In this document: in pieces, positions 45,584 to 55,127 of the stretch | How the letters are laid out: each line of letters begins with the position of its first letter | How positions within the stretch are numbered: position 1 is the stretch's first letter | Origin: Paradevosia shaoguanensis | Lineage (GTDB): Bacteria > Pseudomonadota > Alphaproteobacteria > Rhizobiales > Devosiaceae | Length of the DNA stretch: 64,000 nt | Reading direction: 5' to 3' | Assembly (NCBI RefSeq): GCF_016801025.1 | Contig: NZ_CP068983.1 | Coordinates: 372,001-436,000 of the forward strand | Position numbers and translations under genes: made by a program | The notes under the pieces: generated by a model | What the model was told of the DNA's origin: nothing | Databases searched by the model: none | Seen by the model: only the letters and a program-made list of their open reading frames with translations

Positions 45584-46981
45584 TCAGCACTCCACCACGT
45601 TGACCGCCAGGCCACCAAGGCTGGTTTCCTTGTAGCGCTCGTTCATGTCGTGGCCGGTCTGGCGCATGGTTTCGACGCATGCGTCGAGCGCCACGCTGTG
45701 GATGCCATCGCCCTTCATCGCCAGGGACGCGGCTGTTACCGCTTTCACCGCGCCGAAGGCGTTGCGCTCGATGCAGGGAATCTGCACGAGGCCGCCGACG
45801 GGATCGCAGGTCATGCCGAGATGGTGCTCGAGGGCAATTTCGGCGGCATTTTCCACCTGCTCGGGCGTACCGCCCATGACGGCGCAAAGACCGGCAGCGG
45901 CCATTGCGGAGGCGGAACCGACCTCGCCCTGGCACCCAACTTCAGCGCCGGAAATGGAGGCGTTGTGCTTGATGATGCCCCCCACCGCCGCGGCGGTCAG
46001 CAGGAAGGTGCGGATGCCGTCATCGTTCGCGCCGGTCGAGAAATCGCGATAATAGCGCAGCACCGAGGGGATGACGCCGGCTGCACCGTTGGTCGGCGCG
46101 GTGACGACCTTGCCGCCGCCAGCATTTTCCTCGTTCACCGCCATGGCGTAGAGGGCCAGCCAATCATTGGCCGAGAGCGGGTTGGTGATGTTGCGCGTGC
46201 GTTCTGCATCAAGCTGGGCGCGGATGGCCTTGGCGCGGCGACGAACCTTGAGGCCGCCGGGCAACTGGCCATCCTGGTTCATGCCACGATCGATGCAGTT
46301 GGACATGGCCTTCCAGATCCCGTCGAGCCCGGTATTGAGCTCGCGCTCGCCGCGGACGACGGTCTCGTTGCGGCGCTTCATCTCGGCGATGGAGAGGCCG
46401 GACTCGCGCGCCATCTTCAGCATCTGCGCAGCGGTTTCAAAGGGGAACGGAACGTCCGTCGCCTGGCGGGGCGGCTCGGTCTTGAGGGCAGCAAGTTCGC
46501 TTTCCTCGAGGACGAAGCCACCGCCGATCGAGTAGTAGCCGCGCTTGAGAAGCAGGCCGCCGTCGGCGTCATAGGCAAAGAACTGCAGGCCGTTGGGGTG
46601 GCCGGGCATGGCCTTTTGCTTGTCGTAGACGAGATCGACGGCCGGGCGGAAACGATAGGCGTGATGCCCGGGGGGCTGCACCTTACCGCTCTCCTCGACG
46701 CCGGCGATGATCGCGTCGATTTCATCGGGATCGATGCTGGCGGGGGGGTAGCCGCAAAGGCCGAGGATGACCGCGCGGCCCGTGCCGTGGCCGATTCCGG
46801 TAAAGGCCAGCGAACCGTGGAGGGTGACGGCGAGAGAGGCCACATCTGCGGTAGCAGGGCGAGGCCACTTGCCGTGCGCGAGTTCGTCGAGAAAGCGATT
46901 GGCCGCAACCATCGGCCCCATCGTGTGTGAGCTGGACGGCCCGATGCCGATCTTGAACACGTCGAATACAGAAAGGAACAT
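45584..46981 (-). CDS. sdaA: L-serine ammonia-lyase (single-chain, Fe-S)
   Basis: 465 residues from the ATG at 46981, preceded by GGGAGTGGGA. The start [24 protein letters not shown] and the cysteines of the labile 4Fe-4S cluster ([33 protein letters not shown]) are present. It deaminates serine to pyruvate. It stands between two hexuronate genes, but the palindrome upstream ties it to the threonine genes at 51-53 kb. Confidence 0.93.
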   Translation of the reverse strand: MFLSVFDVFKIGIGPSSSHTMGPMVAANRFLDELAHGKWPRPATADVASLAVTLHGSLAFTGIGHGTGRAVILGLCGYPPASIDPDEIDAIIAGVEESGKVQPPGHHAYRFRPAVDLVYDKQKAMPGHPNGLQFFAYDADGGLLLKRGYYSIGGGFVLEESELAALKTEPPRQATDVPFPFETAAQMLKMARESGLSIAEMKRRNETVVRGERELNTGLDGIWKAMSNCIDRGMNQDGQLPGGLKVRRRAKAIRAQLDAERTRNITNPLSANDWLALYAMAVNEENAGGGKVVTAPTNGAAGVIPSVLRYYRDFSTGANDDGIRTFLLTAAAVGGIIKHNASISGAEVGCQGEVGSASAMAAAGLCAVMGGTPEQVENAAEIALEHHLGMTCDPVGGLVQIPCIERNAFGAVKAVTAASLAMKGDGIHSVALDACVETMRQTGHDMNERYKETSLGGLAVNVVEC

Positions 46982-47020
46982 TCCCACTCCCACGGCCGTT
47001 CCGAGATAATCACGACCGCA

Positions 47021-47036
47021 TTCCAGTATATCGGAA
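47021..47036. promoter_or_regulatory. TTCC-N2-TATA-N2-GGAA palindrome upstream of sdaA
   Basis: TTCCAGTATATCGGAA, 40 bases before the sdaA ATG. Same pattern as at 52730 (kbl) and 53377 (the XRE-cupin gene). Confidence 0.65.
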
Positions 47037-47121
47037 TTTGTGCGCGATCCAAGAGGCCACCAGCGATTGGCAAATCTGCCATACCTGATATCCCTTTAAG
47101 GGTGAGCGAGGAGGATTGGCC

Positions 47122-48306
47122 ATGCGGGAAGGTTGGCGGTGGTTCGGACCGGATGCGGGTGTGGGCCTGGACGATGTGCGTCAGGCAGGGGCGACCGACA
47201 TCGTTTCGGCATTGCACCACGTGCCGATCGGCGACGTGTGGACCGAGGCCGAAGTCGCCAAGCGGAAGAACCTTATCGAGGATACGCCAGCCGGTCGCAC
47301 GCCCCTGCGGTGGTCCGTGGTCGAATCCATCCCCATTCCGGATCGGGTCAAGCGCGAGGGCAAGGCTGCCAAGGACGATATCGACGCCTGGATTGCCAGT
47401 ATGGAGGCAGTCGCGCGCTGCGATATCTCGACCATCTGCTACAATTTCATGCCGGTGGTGGACTGGACGCGCACGCAGATCAACTACGAGACGGCGACGG
47501 GCTCGACCGCCATGCGGTTCGATCACCGCGCGTTTGCAGCTTTCGAGCTCTTCGTGCTCCAGCGCGAGGGCGTAGAGAACGACTATTCGGATGCGGACAA
47601 GCGGGAAGCGGCGGCGAAGCGAGAGGAACTGGGCGATGACGGGTTGGCAGAGGTCGCCCGTATCGTCACCAGCGCCCTGCCCGGCTCGACGTCGGATGCG
47701 CTGAGCCTGCCCGCTTTCCGGGAGCGGCTGAAGGCTTATGCGGGGATTGATGCGGCGCGACTACGCCAGCATCTCATCGAGTTTCTGGAGGCAGTCACAC
47801 CGGCGGCAGAGAGCCTGGGCGTCAAGCTGACGTTGCATCCCGATGACCCGCCGCGACCATTGCTCGGCCTGCCGCGAGTGGCTTCGACGGAGGCAGATTA
47901 TGCGGCGCTGTTCGAGGCGGTGCCGTCGATGGCCAACGGCATGTGCTTTTGTACCGGCAGCCTGGGCGTGCGGCCTGACAACAACCTGGTGGCGATCCTC
48001 AAGCGGTTCGGGCCTCGCATCCACTTCGCGCATTTGCGCGCGACCAAGCGCGAAGAAGACAACCGCAGCTTTCATGAGGCCGCACATCTCGATGGCGACG
48101 TAGACATGATCGAGGTGATCAGGGCGCTGGTTTCCGAGGACCGGATGCGGGCGCCCGCGAACAGCATCGTGTTCAGACCCGACCACGGGCAGCGGATGTT
48201 GACCGACCTTACGCGTACAAGCGCGCCGGGCTACCCGGCGGTCGGGCGTCTGCGCGGGCTGGCAGAATTACGAGGCGTTATCCGGACGATCGAACGGCTG
48301 ACCTGA
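47122..48306 (+). CDS. uxuA: mannonate dehydratase
   Basis: 394 residues from the ATG at 47122 with GAGGAGG upstream. The start MREGWRWFGPDAGVGLDDVRQAGATDIVSALHHVPIGDVW and the later LTLHPDDPPRPLLGLPRV, GMCFCTGSLGVRPDN and FRPDHGQRML segments are characteristic of UxuA and include the metal-binding Cys, His and Asp. It dehydrates mannonate to 2-keto-3-deoxygluconate in hexuronate breakdown. Confidence 0.93.
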   Translation: MREGWRWFGPDAGVGLDDVRQAGATDIVSALHHVPIGDVWTEAEVAKRKNLIEDTPAGRTPLRWSVVESIPIPDRVKREGKAAKDDIDAWIASMEAVARCDISTICYNFMPVVDWTRTQINYETATGSTAMRFDHRAFAAFELFVLQREGVENDYSDADKREAAAKREELGDDGLAEVARIVTSALPGSTSDALSLPAFRERLKAYAGIDAARLRQHLIEFLEAVTPAAESLGVKLTLHPDDPPRPLLGLPRVASTEADYAALFEAVPSMANGMCFCTGSLGVRPDNNLVAILKRFGPRIHFAHLRATKREEDNRSFHEAAHLDGDVDMIEVIRALVSEDRMRAPANSIVFRPDHGQRMLTDLTRTSAPGYPAVGRLRGLAELRGVIRTIERLT

Positions 48307-48310
48307 GCAG

Positions 48311-48997
48311 CTATTCGAAGTAATCCGGGAAATCGGCCTTGGCCTGGTGCAGCAGGATTTCGGCCTTGCCTAGGTGCTGGCGGAGCGCGGTTTCGGCCGC
48401 TGCCCCATCACCTGCCAGTACCGCGGTAGTTATGCTGCGGTGCTCACCAATGGTCCGTGGCGGGTCGGAACGCGGCAGCGTCAGATAGCGCACGCGATCG
48501 AGCTGGATCTTGTGGTCGTCGATGAGCTGCCACGCATATTCAACGCCCGCAGTCTTGGCCAAGGCACGGTGGAAGGATTCGTCGAGCGTATGGAAGCGGC
48601 CGATATCGCCGTTGCCGGCCGCTTCGGATTGCTGGGCCAGCAGGCCTTCGAGCATCGGGGCAGTTGCGGCATTTGTCGCAGCGGCCGCGCGGCGGATGAT
48701 TTCGACTTCAATGGCCTCGCGGATGAAGCGCGACTGGCCGACGCCTTCCTCGGAAATGCGCTTGACCATGGTGGCACGCTTCGGGCGGATCAGAAGCAGA
48801 CCCTGCTGACCGAGCCGGATGAAGGCTTCGCGCACCGGCTGGCGCGAGACGCCATAATGCTCGGCGACCTCGGCCTCGGAAATCGTATCTCCGGGCTTGA
48901 GATCCAGGCGCACTATCGCATCGCGCAATTGCATCATCATGCGCGTCGCAATGGTGTCCATCACATCGCCCCCAGCGATTTCGCCGTGTTCGTTCAT
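48311..48997 (-). CDS. GntR family regulator, FadR/FCD subfamily (hexuronate type)
   Basis: 228 residues. Winged HTH at about 17-75 (LKPGDTISEAEVAEHYGVSRQPVREAFIRLGQQGLLLIRPKRATMV), then an all-helical FCD ligand-binding domain with metal-binding histidines likely in HTLDESFHRAL and EHRSITTAVL. FCD regulators in such clusters sense sugar acids. It follows the Gfo/Idh gene by 12 bases on the same strand and is probably the factor that binds the shared 14-base motif. Confidence 0.88.
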   Translation of the reverse strand: MNEHGEIAGGDVMDTIATRMMMQLRDAIVRLDLKPGDTISEAEVAEHYGVSRQPVREAFIRLGQQGLLLIRPKRATMVKRISEEGVGQSRFIREAIEVEIIRRAAAATNAATAPMLEGLLAQQSEAAGNGDIGRFHTLDESFHRALAKTAGVEYAWQLIDDHKIQLDRVRYLTLPRSDPPRTIGEHRSITTAVLAGDGAAAETALRQHLGKAEILLHQAKADFPDYFE

Positions 48998-49009
48998 TCG
49001 CGCTCCAAA

Positions 49010-50308
49010 TCACCCTCGGGGGAGACTGATATCATACTCGGCCAGCAAAGCATCGACATCCACGACTTCGCGCGTGGCGATGGAGCGGTTGGCGGCGATG
49101 CCGGTGAGGATCGACCAGGCGCCCTGCACCTGGTTGGAGCTGCGCCCGTAACGATCGGGCTCCATATTCTCCTTGTCGAAGATGTAGCCGAGCATGACCG
49201 GGTCCGCGCCGCCGTGATCGCCCGATCCCTCCCAGACGGGAATGGATTGCGGCAAGCCTCCGGCCAGATGCAGCTCGGTGGTCATGCCATCCTGATGGGC
49301 GTGATCGCGCTTGCCACCGAAAACGCCGTGCACTTCGACATGGCGATGAGTCAGTTCGCCCTTGGTGCCATGGAACTTCACCTCGAGACCTTCCCACGGG
49401 CTATAGGCGACGAGGGTGTAGTTAAGGCTGGTCTTGTTCGCGTACTCCACCTGCACCTGCATGGTGTCTTCGATGGTGATGTCGTCGGCGAAGACGCACT
49501 TATCGCGTAGATAGCCGTCGTCGCCTTCGGCTTCGAGATAGAGGGCGTTGAGCGCAGCGTCGGCTTCGAGATCGAGCCGGAAATCGCATTTGTCGGCCAC
49601 CGGGCAGCCGTGGCAGCGCGGCCCGCGACCATCAAGGCCCAGCGTCCTGGCCATTTCGGGGGTATAGAACGCGCGCCGTCCATTTGCCGTTATGCGCTTG
49701 GGGGTCGAGGCGATCCACCAGTTGAGCAGGTCGAAATGGTGGGTGGATTTGTGGACCAGCAGGCCGCCGGAGCGATCCTTGTAGCGGTGCCAGCGGCGGA
49801 AATAATCGGCGCCGTGGACGCGGTCGAGATACCAGCGAAAGTCGACCGCGGTGATCTCCCCGATAGCGCCCGACAGGAGGATGTCCTTGAGCTGCGTGCG
49901 AGCGGGCGTGTAGCGATAGTTGAAGCTCACGGTCACCGACTTGCCGCTCTCGCGCTGGGCGTCGAGGATCGATTTGAGGCGGGTGAGGTCGGTGGTCATC
50001 GGCTTTTCGGTGATGACGTCGCAACCGGCCCTGAGCGCAGCAACGATGTATTCGTTATGCGTGAAGTCGGGCGTCGTGACGATCACCGTGTCCGGCCGCT
50101 GCTCGGCGATCATGCGGTCGAAATCGCTGGCCTCGTAGGTGGGAACGTCACGGCTCGCATTGTCCTTTACCCATTCGGCCGAAAGCGCCAGTCGGTGGGC
50201 ATTCACGTCGGCCAGGGCCGCGATGGTGTGGCGGTTGCCGTAGTTACGGGCAATCGCGTTGCGGAACATCTGATGGCGCGCACCAGTGCCGACGATGGCG
50301 TATTTCAT
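49010..50308 (-). CDS. Gfo/Idh/MocA family oxidoreductase
   Basis: 432 residues. Rossmann start MKYAIVGTGARHQMFRNAI, the EKPMTTD motif near residue 97, and the GFO_IDH_MocA C-terminal domain (IGEITAVDFRWYLDRVHGADYFRRWHRY, HHFDLLNWW). A cysteine-rich segment CHGCPVADKC around residue 230 is an unusual insert. The family reduces or oxidises sugars and inositols with NAD(P). Its place between the hexuronate genes and a shared promoter motif suggests a step in uronate or aldonate use. Confidence 0.85.
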   Translation of the reverse strand: MKYAIVGTGARHQMFRNAIARNYGNRHTIAALADVNAHRLALSAEWVKDNASRDVPTYEASDFDRMIAEQRPDTVIVTTPDFTHNEYIVAALRAGCDVITEKPMTTDLTRLKSILDAQRESGKSVTVSFNYRYTPARTQLKDILLSGAIGEITAVDFRWYLDRVHGADYFRRWHRYKDRSGGLLVHKSTHHFDLLNWWIASTPKRITANGRRAFYTPEMARTLGLDGRGPRCHGCPVADKCDFRLDLEADAALNALYLEAEGDDGYLRDKCVFADDITIEDTMQVQVEYANKTSLNYTLVAYSPWEGLEVKFHGTKGELTHRHVEVHGVFGGKRDHAHQDGMTTELHLAGGLPQSIPVWEGSGDHGGADPVMLGYIFDKENMEPDRYGRSSNQVQGAWSILTGIAANRSIATREVVDVDALLAEYDISLPRG

Positions 50309-50348
50309 TGGATAGGCTTCTCTTGCTGCAAAGAAGGCTGGCGCGAGA

Positions 50349-50362
50349 AACTACCATACCAG
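50349..50362 (-). promoter_or_regulatory. shared 14-base motif upstream of the Gfo/Idh-gntR unit
   Basis: AACTACCATACCAG, identical to 45555-45568, about 41 bases before the ATG. Confidence 0.6.
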
Positions 50363-50402
50363 TTGGCATTGACAAGAGGATTGGCGCGTCAAACGCCTCG
50401 TC

Positions 50403-50437
50403 AAAAACAAGCCTCCCCGATCGATGATCGGGGAGGC
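50403..50437 (-). terminator. terminator of kbl-tdh
   Basis: Perfect 12-base arms GCCTCCCCGATC (50411-50422) and GATCGGGGAGGC (50426-50437), followed on the minus strand by TTGTTTTTG. Confidence 0.85.
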
Positions 50438-50468
50438 GAATTTACCGGGGTAGAAGAGCGCGAACGCC

Positions 50469-51494
50469 CTAGACCCATTCGAGAACGATCTTCCCGGAAC
50501 CACCAGCGGCGGCTTTTTCGAAGGCGACCTTGTAATCGTCGACGTTGAAGCGATCGGTGATCACGCCGCTGACATCGAGACCGCTTTCGAGCATGGCCAG
50601 CATCTTGTGCCAGGTCTCGAACATTTCGCGCCCGTAGATGCCTTTGAGCGTGATCATGCGCAGCACGACCTTGCTGAGGTCGAAGAGGAACGGCTTGGCA
50701 GGCAGGCCGAGCAAGGCGACCTTGCCGCCCATCACAAGGTGGTCGAGCATCTGATCGAGCGCCTGCGGCGAGCCGCTCATTTCGAGGCCAACGTCGAAGC
50801 CCTCGCGCATGCCGAGGCGCGCCATGACGTCTTCCAGCTTTTCCTGGGCGACATTGACCGGCACGACGTCGGTCGTACGCGCAGCCAGCTCGAGGCGCTT
50901 CGCGTCCACGTCGGTGATAACCACGTGGCGCGCGCCGACATGACGTGCAATGGCGGCGCCCATGATGCCGATGGGGCCCGCGCCGGTGATGAGCACGTCC
51001 TCGCCGACGAGATCGAAGGCGAGTGCGGTGTGTACGGCATTGCCGAGCGGATCGAGAATGGCGCCCAACTCGTCGGAGATCGTGTCGGGCAGCGGCACGA
51101 TGTTGAAGGCAGGAATGCGCACGAATTCGGCGAAAGCGCCCGGCAGATTGACGCCGATACCCTTGGTTTCGGGATCCAGGTGGAAGCGGCCACCGCGGCT
51201 GGCGCGGCTCTTCATGCCGATGACGTGGCCCTCGCCCGAGACGCGCTGGCCGATCGATAGGTTACGCACGTTGGCGCCGAGCGCGACGATTTCGCCGCAA
51301 TATTCATGCCCCACAGTCATGGGTACGGGAATGGTGCGCTGCGCCCACTCGTCCCATTTGTAAATGTGGATGTCGGTGCCGCAGATGCCGGTCTTATGCA
51401 CCTTCACGAGCACGTCGTCCGGCCCGATATCGGGCACAGGAACATCCTCGAGCCAGATGCCCGGCTCGGACTTGGCTTTGACGAGAGCCTTCAT
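50469..51494 (-). CDS. tdh: L-threonine 3-dehydrogenase
   Basis: 341 residues, the normal length. Catalytic zinc ligands Cys38, His63 and Glu64 are present ([18 protein letters not shown]), and the NAD-binding [15 protein letters not shown] motif is intact. The four cysteines of the structural zinc site are replaced (Gly93, Ser96, Ser99, Asp107 in the [15 protein letters not shown] segment). It oxidises threonine to 2-amino-3-ketobutyrate, which Kbl then cleaves. Eleven bases downstream of kbl. Confidence 0.92.
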   Translation of the reverse strand: MKALVKAKSEPGIWLEDVPVPDIGPDDVLVKVHKTGICGTDIHIYKWDEWAQRTIPVPMTVGHEYCGEIVALGANVRNLSIGQRVSGEGHVIGMKSRASRGGRFHLDPETKGIGVNLPGAFAEFVRIPAFNIVPLPDTISDELGAILDPLGNAVHTALAFDLVGEDVLITGAGPIGIMGAAIARHVGARHVVITDVDAKRLELAARTTDVVPVNVAQEKLEDVMARLGMREGFDVGLEMSGSPQALDQMLDHLVMGGKVALLGLPAKPFLFDLSKVVLRMITLKGIYGREMFETWHKMLAMLESGLDVSGVITDRFNVDDYKVAFEKAAAGGSGKIVLEWV

Positions 51495-51505
51495 GATCGA
51501 AACCT

Positions 51506-52702
51506 CTAGATGATGGAAAGGGCCTTGCCGGCATCAATGAAGGCATCGATGGCAAAGCCGATATCTGCGTCGGTGAGAGCCGCCGACATCTGCGTACGGA
51601 TACGGGCCTTGCCCTTGGGCACGACCGGGAAGGAGAAGCCCGCGACCATCACGCCGCGCTTGCCCAGTTCCTGCGCCATCGCCGTCGCGCGGTTGGCGTC
51701 GTTGAGCATCACCGGAATGATCGGCGTTTCGCCGGGCAGCAATTCGAAGCCGGCATCGGCCATGGCCGAACGGAAGCGGCGAGCATGCGAGGTCAGGCGC
51801 GCACGGCGATCGTCGGCGGCCTCGGCGATTTCGAGGGCCTTGATCGAGCCGGCTACGATCGAGGGCGCGAGCGCATTGGAGAAGAGGTAAGGGCGTGCGC
51901 GCTGGCGCAGGATATCGATGATCGGCTGGCTGGCGGCAATGAAGCCGCCCATAGCGCCGCCAAGCGTCTTCCCAAGCGTGCCCGAGATGATGTCGACGCG
52001 ATTGCCGACGCCCGTGAGTGCAGGAGTGCCCCTGCCCTTTTCGCCCAGATGGCCGGTGGCGTGGCAATCATCGATCATGACCAACGCGCCGTACTTTTCG
52101 GCGAGAGCGCAGATTTCCGGCAGCCTGGCGACGTAGCCATCCATCGAGAAAACGCCATCGGTGACGATCAGCTTGAAGCGCGCGCCAGCAGCGTCGGCCG
52201 CCTTGAGCTGAGCCTCGAGGTCGTTCATGTCGCTATTGGCGTAGCGGAAACGTTGGGCCTTGGAGAGGCGGACGCCATCAATGATCGAGGCGTGGTTGAG
52301 CGAGTCCGAGATGACTGCATCTTCCGCGGTCAGCAGCGTTTCGAAGACGCCGCCGTTGGCATCGAAGCACGAACCGAAAAGAATGGAGTCGTCCTTGCCC
52401 AGATAGGAGGCAATGCGCTGCTCGAGATCGCGGTGGAGTTCGCTCGTGCCGCAGATGAAGCGCACCGAGGCCATGCCGAAGCCATGGGTTTCGAGAGCGG
52501 CGGCGGCAGCAGCAACAATAGCGGGTTCGTCCGCGAGTCCGAGATAGTTGTTTGCGCACAGATTGACGACGCGGCCTTCCACGCCATCGAGCCGGATTTC
52601 ACCACCCTGCGGGCTCACCAATTCGCGCTCACGCTTGGTGAAGCCATCAGCCTCGATTTCGGCCAGGACGGTCTTGAGGTGGTTTGTGAAACCGGAATCC
52701 AT
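51506..52702 (-). CDS. kbl: glycine C-acetyltransferase (2-amino-3-ketobutyrate CoA ligase)
   Basis: 398 residues from the ATG at 52702, with GGAGGAG upstream. A PLP fold-type I enzyme: [16 protein letters not shown] and the PLP lysine in [15 protein letters not shown] are clear. It splits 2-amino-3-ketobutyrate with CoA into glycine and acetyl-CoA. First gene of kbl-tdh, located just downstream of the XRE-cupin regulator. Confidence 0.94.
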   Translation of the reverse strand: MDSGFTNHLKTVLAEIEADGFTKRERELVSPQGGEIRLDGVEGRVVNLCANNYLGLADEPAIVAAAAAALETHGFGMASVRFICGTSELHRDLEQRIASYLGKDDSILFGSCFDANGGVFETLLTAEDAVISDSLNHASIIDGVRLSKAQRFRYANSDMNDLEAQLKAADAAGARFKLIVTDGVFSMDGYVARLPEICALAEKYGALVMIDDCHATGHLGEKGRGTPALTGVGNRVDIISGTLGKTLGGAMGGFIAASQPIIDILRQRARPYLFSNALAPSIVAGSIKALEIAEAADDRRARLTSHARRFRSAMADAGFELLPGETPIIPVMLNDANRATAMAQELGKRGVMVAGFSFPVVPKGKARIRTQMSAALTDADIGFAIDAFIDAGKALSII

Positions 52703-52729
52703 ATCTCGCTCCTCCGCTAAAACGGATAA

Positions 52730-52745
52730 TTCCATTATACCGGAA
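52730..52745. promoter_or_regulatory. TTCC-N2-TATA-N2-GGAA palindrome upstream of kbl
   Basis: TTCCATTATACCGGAA, 28 bases before the kbl ATG, a position suited to repression. Confidence 0.65.
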
Positions 52746-52769
52746 TCTTGTCAACGAGCGAGCGGAATT

Positions 52770-53339
52770 CTACTCGTAAAGAACCACCATGAGCGCCCGC
52801 GCCGCCTGCGTGCCGGTATTGGTGATCTGATGCACGACATCGGCACGGTAGCGCGCGGTCTCGCCGCTGCTCAGTTCCTGGGTACCCTGCTCCGTCTCCA
52901 CGACAAGGCCTTCGCTCCAGGCGGTGAGATGCTCGAAGGTGCCGGGCGCGTGTGGAGCGCTTTCGAGCTTGCCCCTGGGCGTGATCTCGACCTCGTACCA
53001 TTCCATGCGACCGGCCAGCGCCGGTGGGCTCAGAATGCGCAGTTTCCAGGCGCCTTCCGGGCTCTTGATTTCGGGCGTGTGCGCCACGGAAACCAGCTCG
53101 ATGGGGTTGGCCTGGCGATGAGCAACGCCGCCGGCGATCAAGTCAGTGAAGTCGATCTTGAGGGCCTGCGTAAGGCTCCAGAGCACGGCGAAGGTGGGGT
53201 TGGCCTCGCTCCGCTCGATCTGGGAGAGCATCGACTTGGACACGCCCGAGCGCGAAGCCAGTTGCTCAAGCGTCAAGTGCCGCGCCTTGCGCTCGCGCTG
53301 GATTACGGGACCGATCTGCGGGGTATCGTTGATGCTCAT
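52770..53339 (-). CDS. XRE family regulator with C-terminal cupin
   Basis: 189 residues. HTH_3 domain at about 15-70 (RKARHLTLEQLASRSGVSKSMLSQIERSEANPTFAVLWSLTQAL), then a cupin_2 domain (about 105-185, FEHLTAWSEGLVVETEQGTQELSSGETARYRADVVHQITNTG). Such HTH-cupin proteins usually sense an amino acid or amine. It lies directly upstream of kbl-tdh and has the same palindrome in front of itself, so self-regulation and control of serine/threonine use are likely. Confidence 0.88.
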   Translation of the reverse strand: MSINDTPQIGPVIQRERKARHLTLEQLASRSGVSKSMLSQIERSEANPTFAVLWSLTQALKIDFTDLIAGGVAHRQANPIELVSVAHTPEIKSPEGAWKLRILSPPALAGRMEWYEVEITPRGKLESAPHAPGTFEHLTAWSEGLVVETEQGTQELSSGETARYRADVVHQITNTGTQAARALMVVLYE

Positions 53340-53376
53340 GCCTCAAACAAACAGCGCCACAGCCTTCCGGTCAATC

Positions 53377-53392
53377 GTCCAGTATGCTGGAA
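53377..53392. promoter_or_regulatory. palindrome upstream of the XRE-cupin gene
   Basis: GTCCAGTATGCTGGAA; the core TCCAG-TATG-CTGGA is symmetric and follows the pattern seen before sdaA and kbl. It lies 38 bases before the XRE ATG. Confidence 0.6.
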
Positions 53393-53483
53393 ATTGTCGA
53401 AAGTCGGTGCCCGCGCGCTGCGACGATCTGGCGGCGCGGCTTTTTTCGCGCCTATGTTAGCTAGGATCGCCTGGAGGGCTTAC

Positions 53484-54011
53484 ATGAACGCCGACAATCA
53501 CAAGACGTCACCCGCTGGCGAGCCTCGCCGAGTCGATCCCTTTCTCAACGCTGGTGGCTGGTTCATCCGCGGGGTGATGATTATTCCCGTCGTCGCGACG
53601 TTCCTGACCGCGTTGGCGCTGCTGGTTTACGGGGCGATCGAGACTTGGCATTTCGTCGACGCACTCTTCATTTCCGACCATCACCCGTCGCGTGACGAGG
53701 CCCTGCTCCTTGCAATCGAGATCGTCGACCTCTTCCTCCTGGCGACGGTCGTGCAGGTGGTATCGCTCGGCATCTACCAGCTCTATTTCAACCAGGACCT
53801 GCGCCTGCCGGCATGGCTCAAGATCAACAATCTCGACGATCTCAAGTCCAAGCTGGTCGGTGTCACGATCACGGTGCTGGCCGTTTATTTCCTCGGCCAG
53901 GCTGTCGTGTGGACCGCGAGTGGCAGTCCCGACATTCTCTATCTCGGCGGCGCGGTTGCACTGGTTATCGTCGCGCTCACGTACTTCCTGAGCAAGATCG
54001 ACGACCATTGA
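53484..54011 (+). CDS. YqhA/UPF0114 family membrane protein
   Basis: 175 residues from the ATG at 53484 with CTGGAGGG upstream. Four hydrophobic segments (about 25-50, 75-100, 125-145, 155-170) and the segments YQLYFNQDLRLPAWLKINNLDDLKSKLVGV match the UPF0114 inner-membrane family. Function unknown. Divergent from the XRE-cupin gene. Confidence 0.8.
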   Translation: MNADNHKTSPAGEPRRVDPFLNAGGWFIRGVMIIPVVATFLTALALLVYGAIETWHFVDALFISDHHPSRDEALLLAIEIVDLFLLATVVQVVSLGIYQLYFNQDLRLPAWLKINNLDDLKSKLVGVTITVLAVYFLGQAVVWTASGSPDILYLGGAVALVIVALTYFLSKIDDH

Positions 54012-54121
54012 AGTCCATCACCGCCATGTGCCTTTGCAAGCGTGCGGCACCCCGCCGCACCTAGCATACATGCGCGCTATCACATTGGTATTGCAGTGAA
54101 TTTAGCTTGCCGGGAGCAGCG

Positions 54122-54136
54122 ATAGATTCCATCTAT
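54122..54136 (+). promoter_or_regulatory. OxyR-type site upstream of ahpC
   Basis: ATAG-N7-CTAT (54122-54125, 54133-54136) inside the palindrome GATAG-N7-CTATC, about 105 bases before the ahpC ATG. This is half of the ATAG-N7-CTAT-N7-ATAG-N7-CTAT OxyR consensus; the second half is weak. Confidence 0.55.
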
Positions 54137-54240
54137 CGAAAATCAGGGAACAATCAATTTTGCATATCTCGATGTAGTCGCTATCTCGCGGGGTGCGGGG
54201 CCTCCCACCCGTGCGAACACACTTGAGAGACACATCTGAC

Positions 54241-54804
54241 ATGGCATTGATCAACACCGCGATCCGTCCCTTTAAGGCCCAGGCTTTCCGCCAGGGCAAG
54301 TTCATCGAGGTGACCGAGGCCGACGCGCTCGGCAAGTGGTCGGTGTTCTTCTTCTACCCGGCCGACTTCACGTTCGTCTGCCCGACCGAACTCGGCGACG
54401 TGGCCGACAATTACGACATCCTGCAGGCTCTGGGCGTGGAAGTGTTCTCGGTCTCGACCGACACCCACTTCACTCACAAGGCCTGGCACGACTCGTCCGA
54501 CACCATCGGCAAGATCCGCTACACCATGATCGGCGACCCAACCGGCACGCTGACGCGCAATTTCGACGCCATGCGCGAAGCCGAGGGCCTGGCCGACCGC
54601 GCCACCTTCATCGTCGACCCGGATGGCATCATCCAGGCCATGGAAATCACCGCCGAGGGCATCGGCCGCGACGCCAGCGACCTGCTGCGCAAGATCAAGG
54701 CCGCCCAGTATGTCCGCTCGCATCCGGGTGAGGTCTGCCCGGCCAAGTGGCAGGAAGGCGAAGAAACCCTCGCCCCCTCGCTCGATCTCGTCGGCAAGAT
54801 CTAA
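54241..54804 (+). CDS. ahpC: alkyl hydroperoxide reductase subunit C (2-Cys peroxiredoxin)
   Basis: 187 residues. Peroxidatic cysteine in FTFVCPTEL near 47 and resolving cysteine in GEVCPAKW near 166. The start [24 protein letters not shown] is typical. It reduces hydrogen peroxide and organic peroxides, recharged by AhpF. An OxyR-like site is upstream. Confidence 0.95.
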   Translation: MALINTAIRPFKAQAFRQGKFIEVTEADALGKWSVFFFYPADFTFVCPTELGDVADNYDILQALGVEVFSVSTDTHFTHKAWHDSSDTIGKIRYTMIGDPTGTLTRNFDAMREAEGLADRATFIVDPDGIIQAMEITAEGIGRDASDLLRKIKAAQYVRSHPGEVCPAKWQEGEETLAPSLDLVGKI

Positions 54805-55127
54805 CGCGGCGTTCCCAACCCGGCGCCATCCCCACCACCGTACTTCCCCGGGCGAAGACCCGGTGCCCACGGATTTCTCCACTCCTGGGGGACGGTGCAA
54901 TAGGCCCCGGCCTCCGCCGGGGAGTTCCGTGGGGGTGGGAACTACGGTGGCGGGTATTCGTGGAGTGGCGAACACGGTGGTGTGCCAAGCAGGGCACGCC
55001 CAAAAGTGAGCATCGCGGCTGACGCAACGCTCCTTCCGCTCAGCGCTTGACGCCTGAGCCCCAATCCAGGCCTCCCGTCTTTCGAGCCGGAAGGCGTCTT
55101 GTCTTTGGCTCTATCAACGGTATTTCC
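54805..55127. other. spacer between ahpC and ahpF
   Basis: 323 bases holding palindromic element A8 near its beginning and otherwise no recognisable element. No gene is supported. The long spacer makes independent expression of ahpF possible. Confidence 0.6.
54830..54939. repeat. palindromic element copy A8
   Basis: Left hairpin CCCCGGGCGAAGACCCGG, centre GGTGCAATAGGCCCC, right hairpin CCCCGGCCTCCGCCGGGG. An eighth copy, distant from the others and without insertion. Confidence 0.8.
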
